From contig OX463813.1 of assembly GCA_949825045.1 (NCBI GenBank), positions 26,952,001 through 27,016,000 of the forward strand: a DNA stretch of 64,000 nucleotides. Direction: 5' to 3'. Both the position numbers and the translations under genes were made by a program. Shown piece by piece: positions 1 to 12,122 of the stretch. The notes under the pieces are model-generated. The model was given only the letters and a program-made list of their open reading frames with translations. It was not told the origin of the DNA and did not search any database. The first letter of the stretch is position 1. Each line of letters starts with the position of its first letter. This stretch comes from Argyresthia goedartella (Eukaryota > Arthropoda > Insecta > Lepidoptera > Argyresthiidae).

Positions 1-92
1 ATATTAAGCACTAAGTTTACTGAAAAGAGTTTAGCATAAAAAACTATTTCTAAAGTAAGATCCCTAGACAAGGAAACACAAACTAGCTAATA

Positions 93-109
93 CACACACA
101 CACACACAC
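93..109. repeat. (CA)n microsatellite
   Basis: A short run of alternating C and A is seen directly. It has no associated gene. Confidence 0.8.
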
Positions 110-224
110 GCAATATAATACAAGAGTCAGCAGAAGACTGTCCAAATGGTAACTTAGCGATTTTATTTCTCTGTGATTTTTACTTATTTTATTATATAAA
201 TTTAAATTCTATGGCGAATTCGAT

Positions 225-412
225 GACAAAGTTACCCCGCTCAAAACCTCAGGGAAGAGGGATAGGCTGAACATCAGCGCTACACGGAGTCCCGATTCCG
301 TGTTAGCAGGAGCTGAGCCACTTCCTATTGTCTCAGGCAAATCTTGCATGTATCAAAAAACTGTATGCTTTATGGCAATAAACGTATATTATTATTATTA
401 ATAATATAAAGT
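225..412 (+). repeat. 3' end of a dispersed non-LTR-type repeat
   Basis: The stretch ends with an AATAAA signal followed by a short ATT-repeat tail, which is the usual look of the 3' end of an insect non-LTR retroelement. No coding sequence is left. The family assignment is inference from the tail only. Confidence 0.35.
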
Positions 413-463
413 CTCCATAAAAAATACTACTTAATCATATCAAATAGGTGATTTTCAACTTAC

Positions 464-511
464 CATCAAAAGGACCACAGCTAATACGAAGTTGTAAATT
501 GTATTTGCCAT
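464..511 (-). CDS. Possible first coding exon of a secreted host protein
   Basis: On the minus strand an ATG at 511 opens 16 codons reading MANTIYNFVLAVVLLM, a hydrophobic stretch like the start of a signal peptide. The last codon is followed directly by GTAAGTTG, a strong insect 5' splice site. About 60 bp upstream lies a TATA-like CATAAATAAG. The layout fits a small secreted-protein gene of an insect whose next exon lies beyond the window start or is too short to recognise here. It could be chance, since the coding part is only 48 bases, but start, hydrophobic core and donor agree. The product is not identified. Confidence 0.42.
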
Positions 512-3500
512 TTCAGTAGTTCTGAGGACGAGTTAGTTAATTCTGTAGTTCGTCGTTACCGTCTTATTTATGGATAAAGGCGCTCTACAATTTTACGGTT
601 TTAAAACACAAAGTACCGAAGCAATGCTCGGTGAAGGATGTAAAATTAAAGTATTTAGGGCGCAATTCTGCTTTCTAAATCAGGTACGGAATTGTTTATG
701 GTTAACTATATCTATAACTATATAACTTCGGCGTTGGGCTCTAAACCTGTCGCGAAAACTGGAGTATTGAATAACTGGCAAAAAGAGTCGAGTAGATTCA
801 AATTCCGCTATCGTTCCCCCATTATTTTCAACCTTATAGGTTGGTAATGTAGTCCAAACCGAATGAAAATTTGAATGCGTCTTAGCGGATTTTGAAACTA
901 GACGACAATGGTGGCAACTCTGTGTCGTATGAAAAAAGGTGCGAAGGTAATATGTACCTACATAATTACAAAAATAGGTGAAGGGAATTGAATTCGCATA
1001 AAGCCTAAGCCCATAGGTGGGGACCTTGACTAGCTACATTTGTTTATTTATTTTTAGGTACATCATTTTATTGAAGTTTAGTTTGTAAAGTGGAATACGC
1101 CCAGCGTCGTAGTAGAATAAACCTTGATATCGACAAATATTGTGGATAATTCCTAATATGTGTAAAGAAAACAATTAGCGTGACGCGTTACAAATATAAA
1201 TATGATACGGAAAGTAATTGCTACGCTACCGATAAATTTCTGAACAACTTTCTTCAAACAGAGCTGTGTTGATGTAACGTCACTCAGCAGATGCTGAGGG
1301 AAGTCATTTTTGCCAGAAATTATGTTTCTGGGCAACATTTTCTGTTATTTCTTTAGAAAATAAACGATTTTTCTTTAATTCTTTCTTTCAAAACTTCTTG
1401 TGGCTTATTTTTCACTAAATGGAATATATAATAACCGGGTGAATGTGGCTTCTGTGCCTCTGCTACTCTGTGTGAGAAATGTTGTAATTTTTCCCATTTT
1501 ACTGCGTGACTGACGACAACAATTATTACCAAAAACTTGTAAAGATCATTAACATTTTTGGCAAACCTAACTTCCCCCCCTAGGAAAAAAATCTTGATTT
1601 TTGCGGCCAGCGGTGAAACTGGTCTAAATCGATAGATATAATGTTTAAATACAAAAATAGGAAGGTATAATTCCTCTAAAAGGCACGAGCGCAATATCAA
1701 TAACTTAATGCGAGGTGTATAATCAACTACCAACTGTAAGGAAAGTATGTCAAAAATAACAGTAGTGAAGGAAAGTAGTTGAAGTTTCAAATTTCTCAGT
1801 GATAATTAGTTTTACTTCCCGCCTTTTTTAATTGACTTCAAAAATCTTATTCCGTCAATTATGAACCGATTTCTTTCTTGTTTTGAGTGGTAGCTCATAC
1901 TTCAGAGGTCCCATACAATTTTATTCAAAAGTGAATTTGCGCTTTTTGAAAAAATCAACAAATACAAAACATACGTACACAGAAGACGTTTTGGTTTGTG
2001 GTTCCGTGCAGCAAAAGTTTTGACCAGATTTTTACTAAGCCTAGCACTGTAATGGTACATAAGAGTCAGTACATTTGATACTTCATTTTGCGTGACAGAG
2101 GGCTAACCCATCGCCGCGCTGTATTTGAATACAAGAGTCGATTCATTTAACGTTTGGGTTTTTGAGTAGCTCAGGGTAAGGAAGCAAAAACAATGAGCCG
2201 AGCGCATGGGATGGTTCGAGGAAGGTTACAGGTCAGGTTTTTTTGGCGCATTCCTGCGGAATGTGTAGGGAGGTCAGTGTTTTTTGGCGCATTCCTGCGG
2301 AATGTGTAGGGATCAGAGCCGATTTGGCTGCGCGCTGAATACATTTTGAATAACTAAATAATGGAAGGTTATTATGGAACGATAAGGAGAAAGCTATTAT
2401 GTTGACTGCAAATATACAATTGCGTTTGTTTGGTATGATATGGCGAGTTTGACACCACGGGTTTGAATATCATTCTAATGGTCTTTGTCTAGCGCGCTAG
2501 CGGTCGGGAAGGCTTAATTAATCAAAACCGCTTTTATAGCCAGCGATCGACAAATTCTGTGTATCGGCGATACCAAATGATTTGAGTGATAGCCAATGGT
2601 TGATTAGAAACTATGCGTACACACAATTTGTAGAACGGCGGATCTGCATGGCATGGTTGAAATTAGACCCTGTGTAGTTAGTGATAAGAAGCTTTCGCTT
2701 GGGCAGCGCGTGTTCGCAAAGGACGCCATTTTTTTCCAGACATGTGGGGTGTATAAATACGATTGCGTGGGAAGGGGAAGCCATTCAGTCTCAGCGTCAA
2801 GCTACTGTGACAGTCGTCTTCCAGCAATTCTAAACAGTTTTGGTCTGCCGTTTTACGCGTCCGAACTGGACGAATTGTGATTGCGAGTTTCAGTGGATTT
2901 TCGTGAGTGTCTGAAGCGCCGAGATATACCTCGGTTCCTATCCTTTAAATCAACCTACCCCAAATTCCAAAACTATCCTTGGGTCGTTAGATAAGAACTT
3001 GTAGGTAATTGATCTGAGTCTGAGTCTGGGCTTGGGGCGACCCTAAATTCCTTTTTCCTTCACCATAGGGTTCCTGGATTGGCTCTTAGGATACTTGCGG
3101 GCTAATCCTCTCCTCATTCCTTTCGAGTAGTGAGTTTTGAAATTCCCACACACACAGTCATTAAACATACAAGCACATTCAAATCAAACTCAACCATTTT
3201 CGAGTGGTGTCGATAATGGACGTAGTATAACACTAGGATTTTAGACTAGGCTAGACAGGAGTTTAGTTGCGGCTAAACCTAGGTTGGCAGGGCATAGGGA
3301 GACTGTTTGATCGATGAGGTTCCGCGGATGGAAATAACAAATTCAGAACAAAGTTAAACCGGTGTCAACACAGATAACCTATCCTGTTGATATTTTGACA
3401 TTTGAGTGTTGTCGGGGACGCGCGAAGAGATCAAATTACAGTCTATATTTCGAGTTTAAGATTAGACCGCACCCGAGGCTACACGTCAAAAACAGCTGTG

Positions 3501-3900
3501 CTGTATTTTAACTAAATTAATTTGTTTTAATTCGTCTATTTGTGAATATAGTGTTAATTTAAGTGTTTGTTTAGTCAACTAAAGTGTGCCAGTGCTAAAT
3601 GTAGTCAGAATTGTAATTGTGATAAAATAATCGATCACGGACCGAAAGACAAAGGAAATTTCAAACTGCCAACGGAAAAACCCCGGGGGAGTATTTTTTT
3701 CATATTTGCTTATTCATATTTTACAAGTATATGACTTGACCTTAACTATATACATACACTACATACTGCTCAACTCTCACTATTGTGAGAAACGTCCATC
3801 CTCACACCGCAGCGTCTTTGTTTTGTCTCTTAGCACTTGACAATCTGTGGAAGTACTTTTGACGATAAAACTAGCTGTTCACTCATAATTATTACACAAT
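512..3900. other. Intergenic, no supported gene
   Basis: AT-rich DNA with no convincing coding region. An open frame of 145 codons at 1353-1790 has no ATG context, domain or codon pattern and is treated as chance. Positions 1850-2040 resemble, in inverted orientation, 46,600-46,780 (shared words around 'cacggaaccacaaaccaaaac'), so both are copies of one dispersed lepidopteran-type repeat. Positions 2075-2115 share a stretch with 58,560-58,600 in the opposite orientation. Confidence 0.6.
2231..2312 (+). repeat. Two-copy tandem repeat, about 41-bp unit
   Basis: The words GGCGCATTCCTGCGGAATGT and the following GTAGGGA occur twice about 41 bp apart. The core GCATTCCTGCGGAATG is itself nearly palindromic. 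No function is visible. Confidence 0.75.
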
Positions 3901-3920
3901 TTCAAAATTAAAATAATAGA

Positions 3921-5700
3921 ATGAAAACAGTTTGGCAAATAATAAACCGCGAAACTGGCAAAGTTATACCGAGGGACAGTGATTTCTGCCTAAAGATAGG
4001 TGATGATGTTGTTAAATCCAACGCTGATGTTGCTCGAGCTTTTGAAACATTCTTCACCAATGTACCCGTACTCACAACGGACCGTCTAAATTCATCTCCA
4101 TTTGAAGCAGAGACTTTATTAAAAAATAAAACTAGCGTCAGTAATGTATATTTAAAATTTCATCATGTATATCCCCAGGACATTGTCAAAACGTTTAAAT
4201 TACTTAACTTAAAAAATACGGAAGACCTGTGGGGTATATCAGTCAAAGTCATTGATTCAGTAATTCTAGTTATAGCCCCACACTTAGCTTATATATTCAA
4301 TAAATGTGTTGACGATGGGGCTTTTCCAGACCTCATGAAACACAGTAAACTTATACCGCTGTTCAAATCGGGAGATAAGGGCGATCCTTCAAATTTCAGA
4401 CCAATATCTGTTCTTCCAACACTAAGTAAAATATTTGAAAAGATTATACTCAATCAAATGCTCTCACACTTCAACCGTACAAAACAACTCCACGCTAAAC
4501 AATATGGTTTCACTCGGGGTAAATCGACTACGGATGCAGGTATTACCCTTGTATCTCATATTTATTCTGCATGGGAGGCCGCACAGGATGCTATCGGAAT
4601 TTTTTGCGACCTGTCGAAGGCGTTTGATTGTGTTGATCATAATACGCTATTAATTAAATTAAATCATTACGGAGTTAGAAATAAAGCGTTGGATCTACTA
4701 AGATCATACCCAAGCAATAGAATTCAAAAGGCAGAAGTTAACGGCGTAAAATCTGATGGATCGGGTGTTAAAATTGGCGTTCCACAAGGTTCCATATTAG
4801 GCCCTTTCTTATTCCTGGTATATATTAATGATCTGCCTTTCATGGTGGAGAAATTAACTGACATAGTGTTGTTTGCTGATGATACTTCAATGGTCTTCAA
4901 AATTGAAAGACAAAAAGGAGATTTTGATGATGTTAATGGTATATTGTCTTTAACCTTGAATTGGTTCACAGTTAATAATTTATTGTTAAACGCTGGTAAA
5001 ACCAAGTGTATCAAATTCTCACTTCCAAATGTCAGGCAAGTTGAGACCAGTTTGGTGTTAGACAACAGCACGTTAGAATTGGTAAATGATACGAAGTTTC
5101 TTGGAATCACCATTGATAGCAAATTGCAGTGGGGACCCCACATAGATAAATTGGCTGGTAAATTAAGTTCTGTGGCTTACGCTGTTAGGAACATCAGACA
5201 AAGCACGGATGTGGCTACATCTAGGCTAGTATATTTTAGTTACTTTCATAGTGTGATGTCCTATGGTATCTTGTTGTGGGGGAAAGCAGCGGATATTCAA
5301 ACTATTTTTATTTTACAGAAAAGAGCTATTCGAGCAATTTATAATTTAAAACGAACAGACTCCTTAAGAGAGCTTTTTAAAGAAATTGACATACTAACAG
5401 TAGCTAGTCAATTTATTTTCGAAAATATAATGTATGTACGCAAGAACCTTACAACATTTTCCAAACTTAGCGACAGCTGTAATGTTAACCTAAGAAATAA
5501 TCACAGACTATGTGCGCCCCGTTTTAGACTCGCCAAGGTTAGCAATTCTTTCAAGGGTCAGTGCTTCTCTACTACAATAAGATACCTCTGGAGATTTTGA
5601 AATTGCCATTTGAGCAATTTAAAAAGCATGTTAAAGCGACTTTGTCGAAAAAGGGATATTACAATGTTCAAGATTACTTAAATGACAGGACTGTATGGGG
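3921..5700 (+). pseudogene. Jockey/CR1-group non-LTR reverse transcriptase, 5'-truncated
   Basis: The frame from the ATG at 3921 to 5600 (559 codons) is a reverse transcriptase without the upstream endonuclease. Visible motifs are NFRPISVLP, the catalytic FCDLSKAFDCVDH near residue 228, GVPQGSILGP, and FADD near residue 317, followed by the thumb region. Near 5570 the frame breaks: the natural C-terminus (LPFEQFKKHV... ending VWG and a TAA at about 5703) continues in another frame, as the related copy at 44116-44748 shows by its uninterrupted ending. The element would copy its own RNA and insert it by target-primed reverse transcription. The missing endonuclease and the frameshift make it inactive. 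Family naming beyond the Jockey/CR1 group is uncertain. Confidence 0.8.
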
Positions 5701-5929
5701 TTAATCTGGCTCAACACAGAACTTGCTGTTAATAATTTTGTAATTATTTATTCCTGCTTATTAATGATAACAATAAAAAATTTCATATTTGTATTAGTTA
5801 AGCACAACCTATTTTTAAAAGAGATCTAAAAATAAATCTGTGGGAGTTTCTACGCCCTTCTTCTCCCACAGTGGTCCAATATAGAGAAGAGGCAAAAAAT
5901 GACGTTTGCTAAGTATATGTAAATATCTA

Positions 5930-5980
5930 CAGTAATAAAGTACTTTGACTATTGACTATTGACTATTGACTATTGACTCT
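5930..5980 (+). repeat. (TATTGAC)n 3' tail of the non-LTR element
   Basis: An AATAAA signal near 5935 is followed by about five 7-bp units of TATTGAC. Simple-repeat tails of this sort mark the 3' end of CR1/Jockey-type insertions, so this sets the 3' boundary of the element that starts near 3.9 kb. Confidence 0.75.
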
Positions 5981-5984
5981 AAAG

Positions 5985-7562
5985 TTCATTGTTTAGGACC
6001 GGGTAGATCGTTTTGCTTTGCCTTGGATCAGTTTGGATTCAAGTTGCATCTTTAAATTAAATGTAAATTTCGCTGGAGGTCTAATGTGTAGGCTGAGTCA
6101 AATATATATGATTGGGCTCGGTCGAGGACGTGCTGAGGTCAGTGGAATTCATAGATCGGTATTTACCGAACTATGCACTTCGCTATGGTGAGGGTTAGAT
6201 CTCCTAAAGCGCTAATGACAACGTTTCGATAACATCCAGCTCAAATTGCGCAGAGTTGAAGGTTTCAAAACGTTACGGACTTTTTGAGGTAACCGCTAGT
6301 TCAAACCCATTTCGGAAATCAAATCGCAATTGTGTGAACCGGTTTATTCGGATCGTTATTGCTGTGAACTAATTATATAATTGGAACCACCACAAGCCGC
6401 TAGTAGTGAGCACATGAAATATCATTGAGTACTCACGTCGTAAAACTACGACGGATATCTATACGATATCCCAAACAAATATTATAAATTGTATACAAAA
6501 ATATAAATTGTACCATCACACAAAATACAACAACGATCGATCTGGCGCAATACACCGCTAACTGATGCGAAATACCGGCTTACGGGCATATATGCTTTCT
6601 CTGTCTAACTTGAAACTGTAACTTCCTGAATCAATCTTCCGTTCGACTATTGTACGCCTAACGAACTTCTCAACGAACGAGAAATTCAGACTTATCATTC
6701 TTAACTTACAATTTTTACAGCTGAATCGGGACATCTCTTTTTGGGGTAGATAGAATAGACGATCATAGCTACTGATAGCGGTGGCTCGACCTTAGCCTTT
6801 AATGCCGTTACAGCACACACATCACTTCACACGCAAATGGGGTCACGCAAACTCCGTGCGGCCGTCAGGTTGGTCAACCGAACGCTTTTTAAACCTAGGG
6901 TTTTAGTTTTTACTTTTAGTAAATTGACATGTGCCACCTCTCTGGTTGCGCGATTTAAAGAAATACTAAAACACTGATCTTAAGCAACAAAGTGCCGCTT
7001 TGTGCTGGATATTTAGTGCAGTTATGATATAATTGCATCGTATTCGGAAGAAGTATATATTGCCTTTTTTCGATCATTCAACTCAGATTTATCTCAAAAT
7101 ATTTGAACTACATATTTTTGTTTGTTATAATCTACTCTATCGATTGATATCAGTTTAATCTCTGGCCACAAACAATGTTGTCTGCATACAAAAAGTTAGA
7201 AACGTTTTCTATCATTTCCTCTTTTCTCAATTAATGATGTGTCGTAACTTTTTTTTAGGTTTTCCAGTTTCAATTGTATTCAAGATGATAAGGGTGCGTT
7301 CTGATACTGAGCGAAAATTCACTCGGAGAAAGAAAAGGGATGGAGATAATGACAGAAAGAGAGATAAAATGCGGTAATCGAACGCTAGCGCGGAATCGTG
7401 TTTCCGTTCGGGATAAGTTGTCAATGTCAAACCAACCCGATTTGTATAAACCCGCCAAGCACAGTTTGACATCTGTCAGGTATTTTTTTAATGATGCTGA
7501 ACCAGGGAGAGAACTCGCACTTGTCAGTGTGAAAATTACTTTATCTGAGCCGTTCGAAAACG
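5985..7562. other. Intergenic, no supported gene
   Basis: No coding region with recognisable structure. Open frames near 7227-7472 on both strands overlap each other and the one from 7340 runs into the satellite, so none is accepted. This is the left flank of the satellite array. Confidence 0.6.
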
Positions 7563-10104
7563 CTGTTCGGCAAGCTGTCGGGTATCAGTTCGTATACCCT
7601 CGGCTTCACTCGGGTTGTTCGGCAAGCTGTCGGTCGGGTAACAGTTCGTATACCCTCGGCTTCACTCGGGTTGTTCGGCAAGCTGTCGGTCGGGTAACAG
7701 TTCGTATACCCTCGGCTTTACTCGGGCTGTTCGGCAAGCTGTCGGGTAACAGTTCGTATACCTTCGGCTTCACTCGGGTTGTTCGGCAAGCTGTCGGTCG
7801 GGTAACAGTTCGTATACCCTCGGCTTCACTTGGGTTGTTCGGCAAGCTGTCGGGTAACAGTTCGTATACCCTCGGCTTCACTCGGGTTGTTCGGCAAGCT
7901 GTCGGGTAACAGTTCGTGTACCCTCGGCTTCACTTGGGTTGTTCGGCAAGCTGTCGGGTAACAGTTCATATACCCTCGGCTTCACTCGGGTTGTTCGGCA
8001 AGCTGTCAGGTAACAGTTCGTATACCCTCGGCTTCACTCGGGTTATTCGGAAAGCTGTCGGGTAACAGTTCGTATACCCTCGGCTTCACTCGGGTTGTTT
8101 GTCAAGCTGTCGGGTAACAGTTCGTATACCCTGGGCTTCACTCGGGTTGTTCGGCAAGCTGTCGGGTAACAGTTCGTATACCCTCGGCTTCACTCGGGTT
8201 GTTCGGCAAGCTGTCGGTCGGGTAACAGTTCGTATACCCTCGGCTTCACTCGGGTTGTTCGGCAAGCTGTCGGTCGGGTAACAGTTCGTATACCCTCGGC
8301 TTCACTCGGGTTGTTCGGCAAGCTGTCGGTCGGGTAACAGTTCGTTTACCCTCGGCTTCACTCGGGTTGTTCGGCAAGCTGTCGGTCGGGTAACAGTTCG
8401 TTTACCCTCGGCTTCACTCGGGTTGTTCGGCAAGCTGTCGGGTAACAGTTCGTATACCCTCGGCTTCACACGGGTTGTTCGGCAAGCTGTCGGATAACAG
8501 TTCGTATACCCTCGGCTTCACTCGGGTTGTTCGGCAAGCTGTCGGGTAACAGTTCGTATACCCTCGGCTTCACTCGGGCTGTTCGGCAAGCTGTCGGATA
8601 ACAGTTCGTATACCCTCGGCTTCACTCGGGTTGTTCGGCAAGCTGTCGGGTTACAGTTCGTATACCCTTGGCTTCACTCGGGTTGCTCGGCAAGCTGTCG
8701 GTCGGATAACAGTTCGTATACCCTCGGCTTCACTCGGGTTGTTCGGCAAGCTGTCGGGTAACAGTTCGTATACCCTTGGCTTCACTCGAGTTGTTCGGCA
8801 AGCTGTCGGTCGGGTAACAGTTCGTATACCCTCGGCTTCACTCGGGCTGTTCGGCAAGCTGTCGGATAACAGTTCGTATACCCTCGGCTTCACTCGGGTT
8901 GTTCGGCAAGCTGTCGGGTAACAGTTCGTATACCCTCGGCTTTACTCGGGCTGTTCGTCAAGCTGTCGGTCGGGTAACAGTTCGTATACCCTTGGCTTCA
9001 CTCGGGTTGTTCGGCAAGCTGTCGGGTAACAGTTCGTATACCCTCGGCTTCACTCGGGTTGTTCGGCAAGCTGTCGGGTAACAGTTTGTATACCCTCGGC
9101 TTCACTTGGGTTGTTCGGCAAGCTGTCGGGTAACAGTTCGTATACCCTCGGCTTCACTCGGGTTGTTCGGCAAGCTGTCGGGTAACAGTTTGTATACCCT
9201 CGGCTTCACTTGGGTTGTTCGGCAAGCTGTCGGGTAACAGTTCGTATACCCTCGGCTTCACTCGGGTTGTTCGGCAAGCTGTCGGTCGGGTAACAGTTCG
9301 TATACCCTCGGCTTCACTCGGGTTGTTCGGCAAGCTGTCGGGTAACAGTTCGTATACCCTCGGCTTCACTTGGGTTGTTCGGCAAGCTGTCGTTCGGTTA
9401 ACAGTTCTTATACCCTCGGCTTCACTCGGGTTGTTCGGCAAGCTGTCGGGTAACAGTTCGTATACCCTCGGCTTCACTCGGGCTGTTCGGCAAGCTGTCG
9501 GATAACAGTTCATATACCCTCGGCTTCACTCGGGTTGTTCGGCAAGCTGTCGGGTAACAGTTCGTATACCCTTGGCTTCACTCGGGTTGTTCGGCAAGCT
9601 GTCGGGTAACAGTTTGTATACCCTCGGCTTCACTTGGGTTGTTCGGCAAGCTGTCGGTCGGTTAACAGTTCGTATACCCTCGGCTTCACTTGGGTTGTTC
9701 GGCAAGCTTTCGGTCGGGTAACAGTTCGTATACCCTCGGCTTCACTTGGGTTGTTCGGCAAGCTGTCGGGTAACAGTTCGTATACCCTCGGCTTCACTCG
9801 GGTTGTTCGGCAAGCTGTCGGGTAACAGTTTGTATACCCTCGGCTTCACTCGGGCTGTTCGGCAAGCTGTCGGGTAACAGTTCGTATACCCTCGGCTTCA
9901 CTCGGGTTGTTCGGCAAGCTGTCGGTCGGGTAACAGTTCGTATACCCTCGGCTTCACTCGGGTTGTTCGGCAAGCTGTCGGGTAACAGTTCGTATACCCT
10001 CGGCTTCACTTGGGTTGTTCGGCAAGCTGTCGTTCGGTCAACAGTTCGTATACCCTCGGCTTCACTCGGGTTGTTCGGCAAGCTGTCGGGTAACAGTTCG
10101 TATA
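7563..10104. repeat. Satellite array, left part (52/56-bp monomers)
   Basis: About 48 head-to-tail monomers. Each holds the blocks GTTCGTATACCCTCGG, CTTCACTCGGGTTGTTCGGC and AAGCTGTCGGGTAACA. Two lengths alternate irregularly: 52 bp, and 56 bp with an extra GTCG (...CTGTCGGTCGGGTAACAG). Point variants such as ACTTGGG, GTTCGTTTACC and GGATAACAG mark subfamilies. The first monomer has GGTATCAG in place of GGTAACAG. The array stops exactly at CGTATA, where Polinton copy 1 begins, and resumes at 25,343. Long open frames in both strands follow from the repeat and are not genes. Confidence 0.97.
10099..10104. repeat. Target-site duplication CGTATA, left side of Polinton copy 1
   Basis: CGTATA here and at 25,343-25,348 flank the element. 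Removing the element and one CGTATA restores the satellite word GTTCGTATACCCTCGG exactly, so the 6-bp duplication is real and not an effect of the repeat period. Six base pairs is the usual Polinton duplication. Confidence 0.95.
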
Positions 10105-10316
10105 AGTAGGGTAACATTGGGGGTTCTGCATCACAAATTCGCGCCGCTCGCTTCGCTCGCTCCGCTCGGTTTGTGCTGCAAAACCCCGCAATGTTATCCT
10201 ACCCTGCAGGTTTTAAACGGCAACCTGTTTATTCTGAAGTGTGTCTGATTCGTACTGCAGCTCTTTTCAATTGCTTATGTTGACTGATGACGATCTGAGC
10301 TACAGAATCTTACTGT
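10105..10316. repeat. Polinton copy 1 terminal inverted repeat (capsid side)
   Basis: This TIR matches 25,140-25,342 in inverse orientation with a few mismatches and one insertion of about 9 bp. The outer 96 or so bases are themselves an imperfect inverted repeat (GTAGGGTAACATTG facing CAATGTTATCCTAC) around a GC-rich centre of GCTCGC/GCTTCG words. Confidence 0.93.
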
Positions 10317-10431
10317 TTTTTTTTATCTGATAGGACGGGTACGCCGCCTACGCTATGCGTATATATTTCTTATAAATTACAAAAGGAAATAAGGTATTTG
10401 AAAAATAAAAAAAAGATATTTCAACGATGGT

Positions 10432-10914
10432 TTATATTATTTTTAAAAAAGTACACCATTTTTTTAAACATGTAACATTTTTTAGTGCACAAAATGAAGG
10501 ATGATACATACAATTTAAAATATCATTACAAAATCTATATTCTTTATGCAAACTTAACAAACTAGGACATTTAACGTATTCTAAATTTATAACATCATCA
10601 TGATTAAATATATTCTTAATCCAAGTCGCTTTTTCTACCCCTTTACAATAAATTGTTTTGTCAACCAAGAATGGCTGCGTGTTCATTAAAAAATTGTCAT
10701 AGGTAATGAAGCCATCATTCCAGAAAATTTTTCTATTTCGTTCTATCCATCTGATTTGCATCTTTTCTGTGTATGTAAGGTGGTGAAATGAAAAAGGTGG
10801 AAGAATTAATAAAACTTGAACTTGATCACCACAAATGATAGCAATTTCTTTAATAATAAATTCATTATTTTCTCTTCTGAATCCTTGTACATCTACAATA
10901 GCTGATGATTTCAT
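10432..10914 (-). CDS. Conserved Polinton 160-aa protein, possibly RNase H-like
   Basis: 160 residues and the last gene of the virion cluster. Its ATG overlaps the capsid stop as ATGA (10,911-10,914). The N-terminus reads IVDVQGF followed by FIIKEIAI, which looks like the first strands of an RNase H/DEDD exonuclease fold with a degenerate acidic site. A middle YCKGVEKATWI and a cysteine/histidine-rich end (CPS, CND, CMYHPSFCALKN) could bind a metal. I recall a protein of this pattern in other arthropod Polintons but know no established function. No signal peptide or membrane segment is seen. The identical protein lies in copy 2. The nuclease idea is inference, and loss of the usual acidic residues argues against strong activity. 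Confidence 0.75.
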   Translation of the reverse strand: MKSSAIVDVQGFRRENNEFIIKEIAIICGDQVQVLLILPPFSFHHLTYTEKMQIRWIERNRKIFWNDGFITYDNFLMNTQPFLVDKTIYCKGVEKATWIKNIFNHDDVINLEYVKCPSLLSLHKEYRFCNDILNCMYHPSFCALKNVTCLKKWCTFLKII

Positions 10915-12122
10915 GATATTTTTCGTACTATATTACTTAAAGGTCTGTACTCTACCAGATGATCGTTTATTATTAAGCAATATGCGCTTGTGTTATCCGG
11001 AATATCCTTTTCACATTCAATTTCTAAACGTACATCAACAGGTCCTGTTTTTAAATTTTCGTTTTGCCGTGAACAATCAATTACATACAACGGAGCTTTA
11101 GTTTTAAATGTTAGGTGATCAATCAACGGGTCTACAGGAAGATTATAGAACGACTGACGAAATCTAGCATACATATCGTATAATATATTGTACTTGTTTT
11201 CATCAAATTTCAAATTAAGAGCATCGTATGGATAATAGTAAGAATTTAAGAATAAAGTAACATTTTTCAAATTACAATGATCGAAAATGGCACTGTCTTT
11301 AACATTATTATTTTTTCTATTTGTTTGTAATCCAAATATAACATAACGTGGTTTCTCTAATTGTGAAGTTGTTTTAACAGACCATGTATGCTTGGTAGAT
11401 TTAGGTAATAATGGATATTCATATAGATCCCAATTTCTGTATGCGATTTGTATAGGTTTGTCTTTCTCTAAGTGTTTTATTAAAGTAAGCTTTTGCTGGT
11501 CAGATACCTTGATATGAGGCATACGCCATTGCACTTTTTGTAAACTTACTGTAACAGAGTCATCTTTGTCAGTAACTACACTATTTAAACTTGTACTAGT
11601 TCTATTGAGAATTAGTTCATGTTTACAATTTATTATTATTTTTCTATAATCTTCTGCAAAGCCTAATAATTTATTTAATGGTAGTAAGACGTAAAAACTA
11701 CCATCTTGATCATGAAATCCGTCTATGTTCCAACCCCATATAGCTGCTACTTTATTTTCTCCACTACTCATAGATACTAAAGATTTCATAGTTGTTGTTA
11801 TTCCAACATTTCGTACACGATCTATTTCTACACCATTCATTTCATATCTAATGTCTTGAAATAGAAAGGAAATTGCATTATTAGTTAGATTAACTTTTTT
11901 TTTTTTGATAACTCCAGCCAGATCTCGAGCCTGCACACAAAATTTTCCCTCGATGTATATCGCACTTGATGATGGTAGTAAGTAGATATCTTGCTGATGA
12001 ATTGGTATTCTTATTTCATCATTTTCATTAAAGCTATTATTGTAGGGATTGTAGGTATGCGTTTCATAACTTTCGATAGAATTATCGAACTGCGGATAAT
12101 CTGATATTTTTAGAATACTCAT
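10911..12122 (-). CDS. Major capsid protein, double jelly-roll type
   Basis: 403 residues, with no signal peptide or transmembrane segment. Position in the virion cluster (after protease and penton), length and motifs fit the arthropod Polinton double-jelly-roll capsid family: an N-terminal IPIHQQDIYLLPSSSAIYIEGKF strand region, a central ISFLFQDIRYEMNGVEIDRVRN, and a later PRYVIFGLQTNR. Such proteins form the trimeric hexon-like units of an icosahedral shell. The ATG at 12,122 overlaps the stop of the 53-aa gene (ATATGA), and its own stop overlaps the next ATG. It differs from copy 2 by one residue (GS against DS in the DQDGSFYV segment). The frame is intact. Confidence 0.85.
   Translation of the reverse strand: MSILKISDYPQFDNSIESYETHTYNPYNNSFNENDEIRIPIHQQDIYLLPSSSAIYIEGKFCVQARDLAGVIKKKKVNLTNNAISFLFQDIRYEMNGVEIDRVRNVGITTTMKSLVSMSSGENKVAAIWGWNIDGFHDQDGSFYVLLPLNKLLGFAEDYRKIIINCKHELILNRTSTSLNSVVTDKDDSVTVSLQKVQWRMPHIKVSDQQKLTLIKHLEKDKPIQIAYRNWDLYEYPLLPKSTKHTWSVKTTSQLEKPRYVIFGLQTNRKNNNVKDSAIFDHCNLKNVTLFLNSYYYPYDALNLKFDENKYNILYDMYARFRQSFYNLPVDPLIDHLTFKTKAPLYVIDCSRQNENLKTGPVDVRLEIECEKDIPDNTSAYCLIINDHLVEYRPLSNIVRKIS

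Noticed and set aside
1353..1790. 145-codon open frame on the minus strand
   Set aside because: No recognised motif, repeat-like neighbourhood and no splice or promoter context.
7563..10104. Many long open frames on both strands with repeated FGKLSGNSSYTLGFTRV and related peptides
   Set aside because: They arise from a 52/56-bp tandem repeat that is open in several frames. They occur on both strands and have no unique start or domain.
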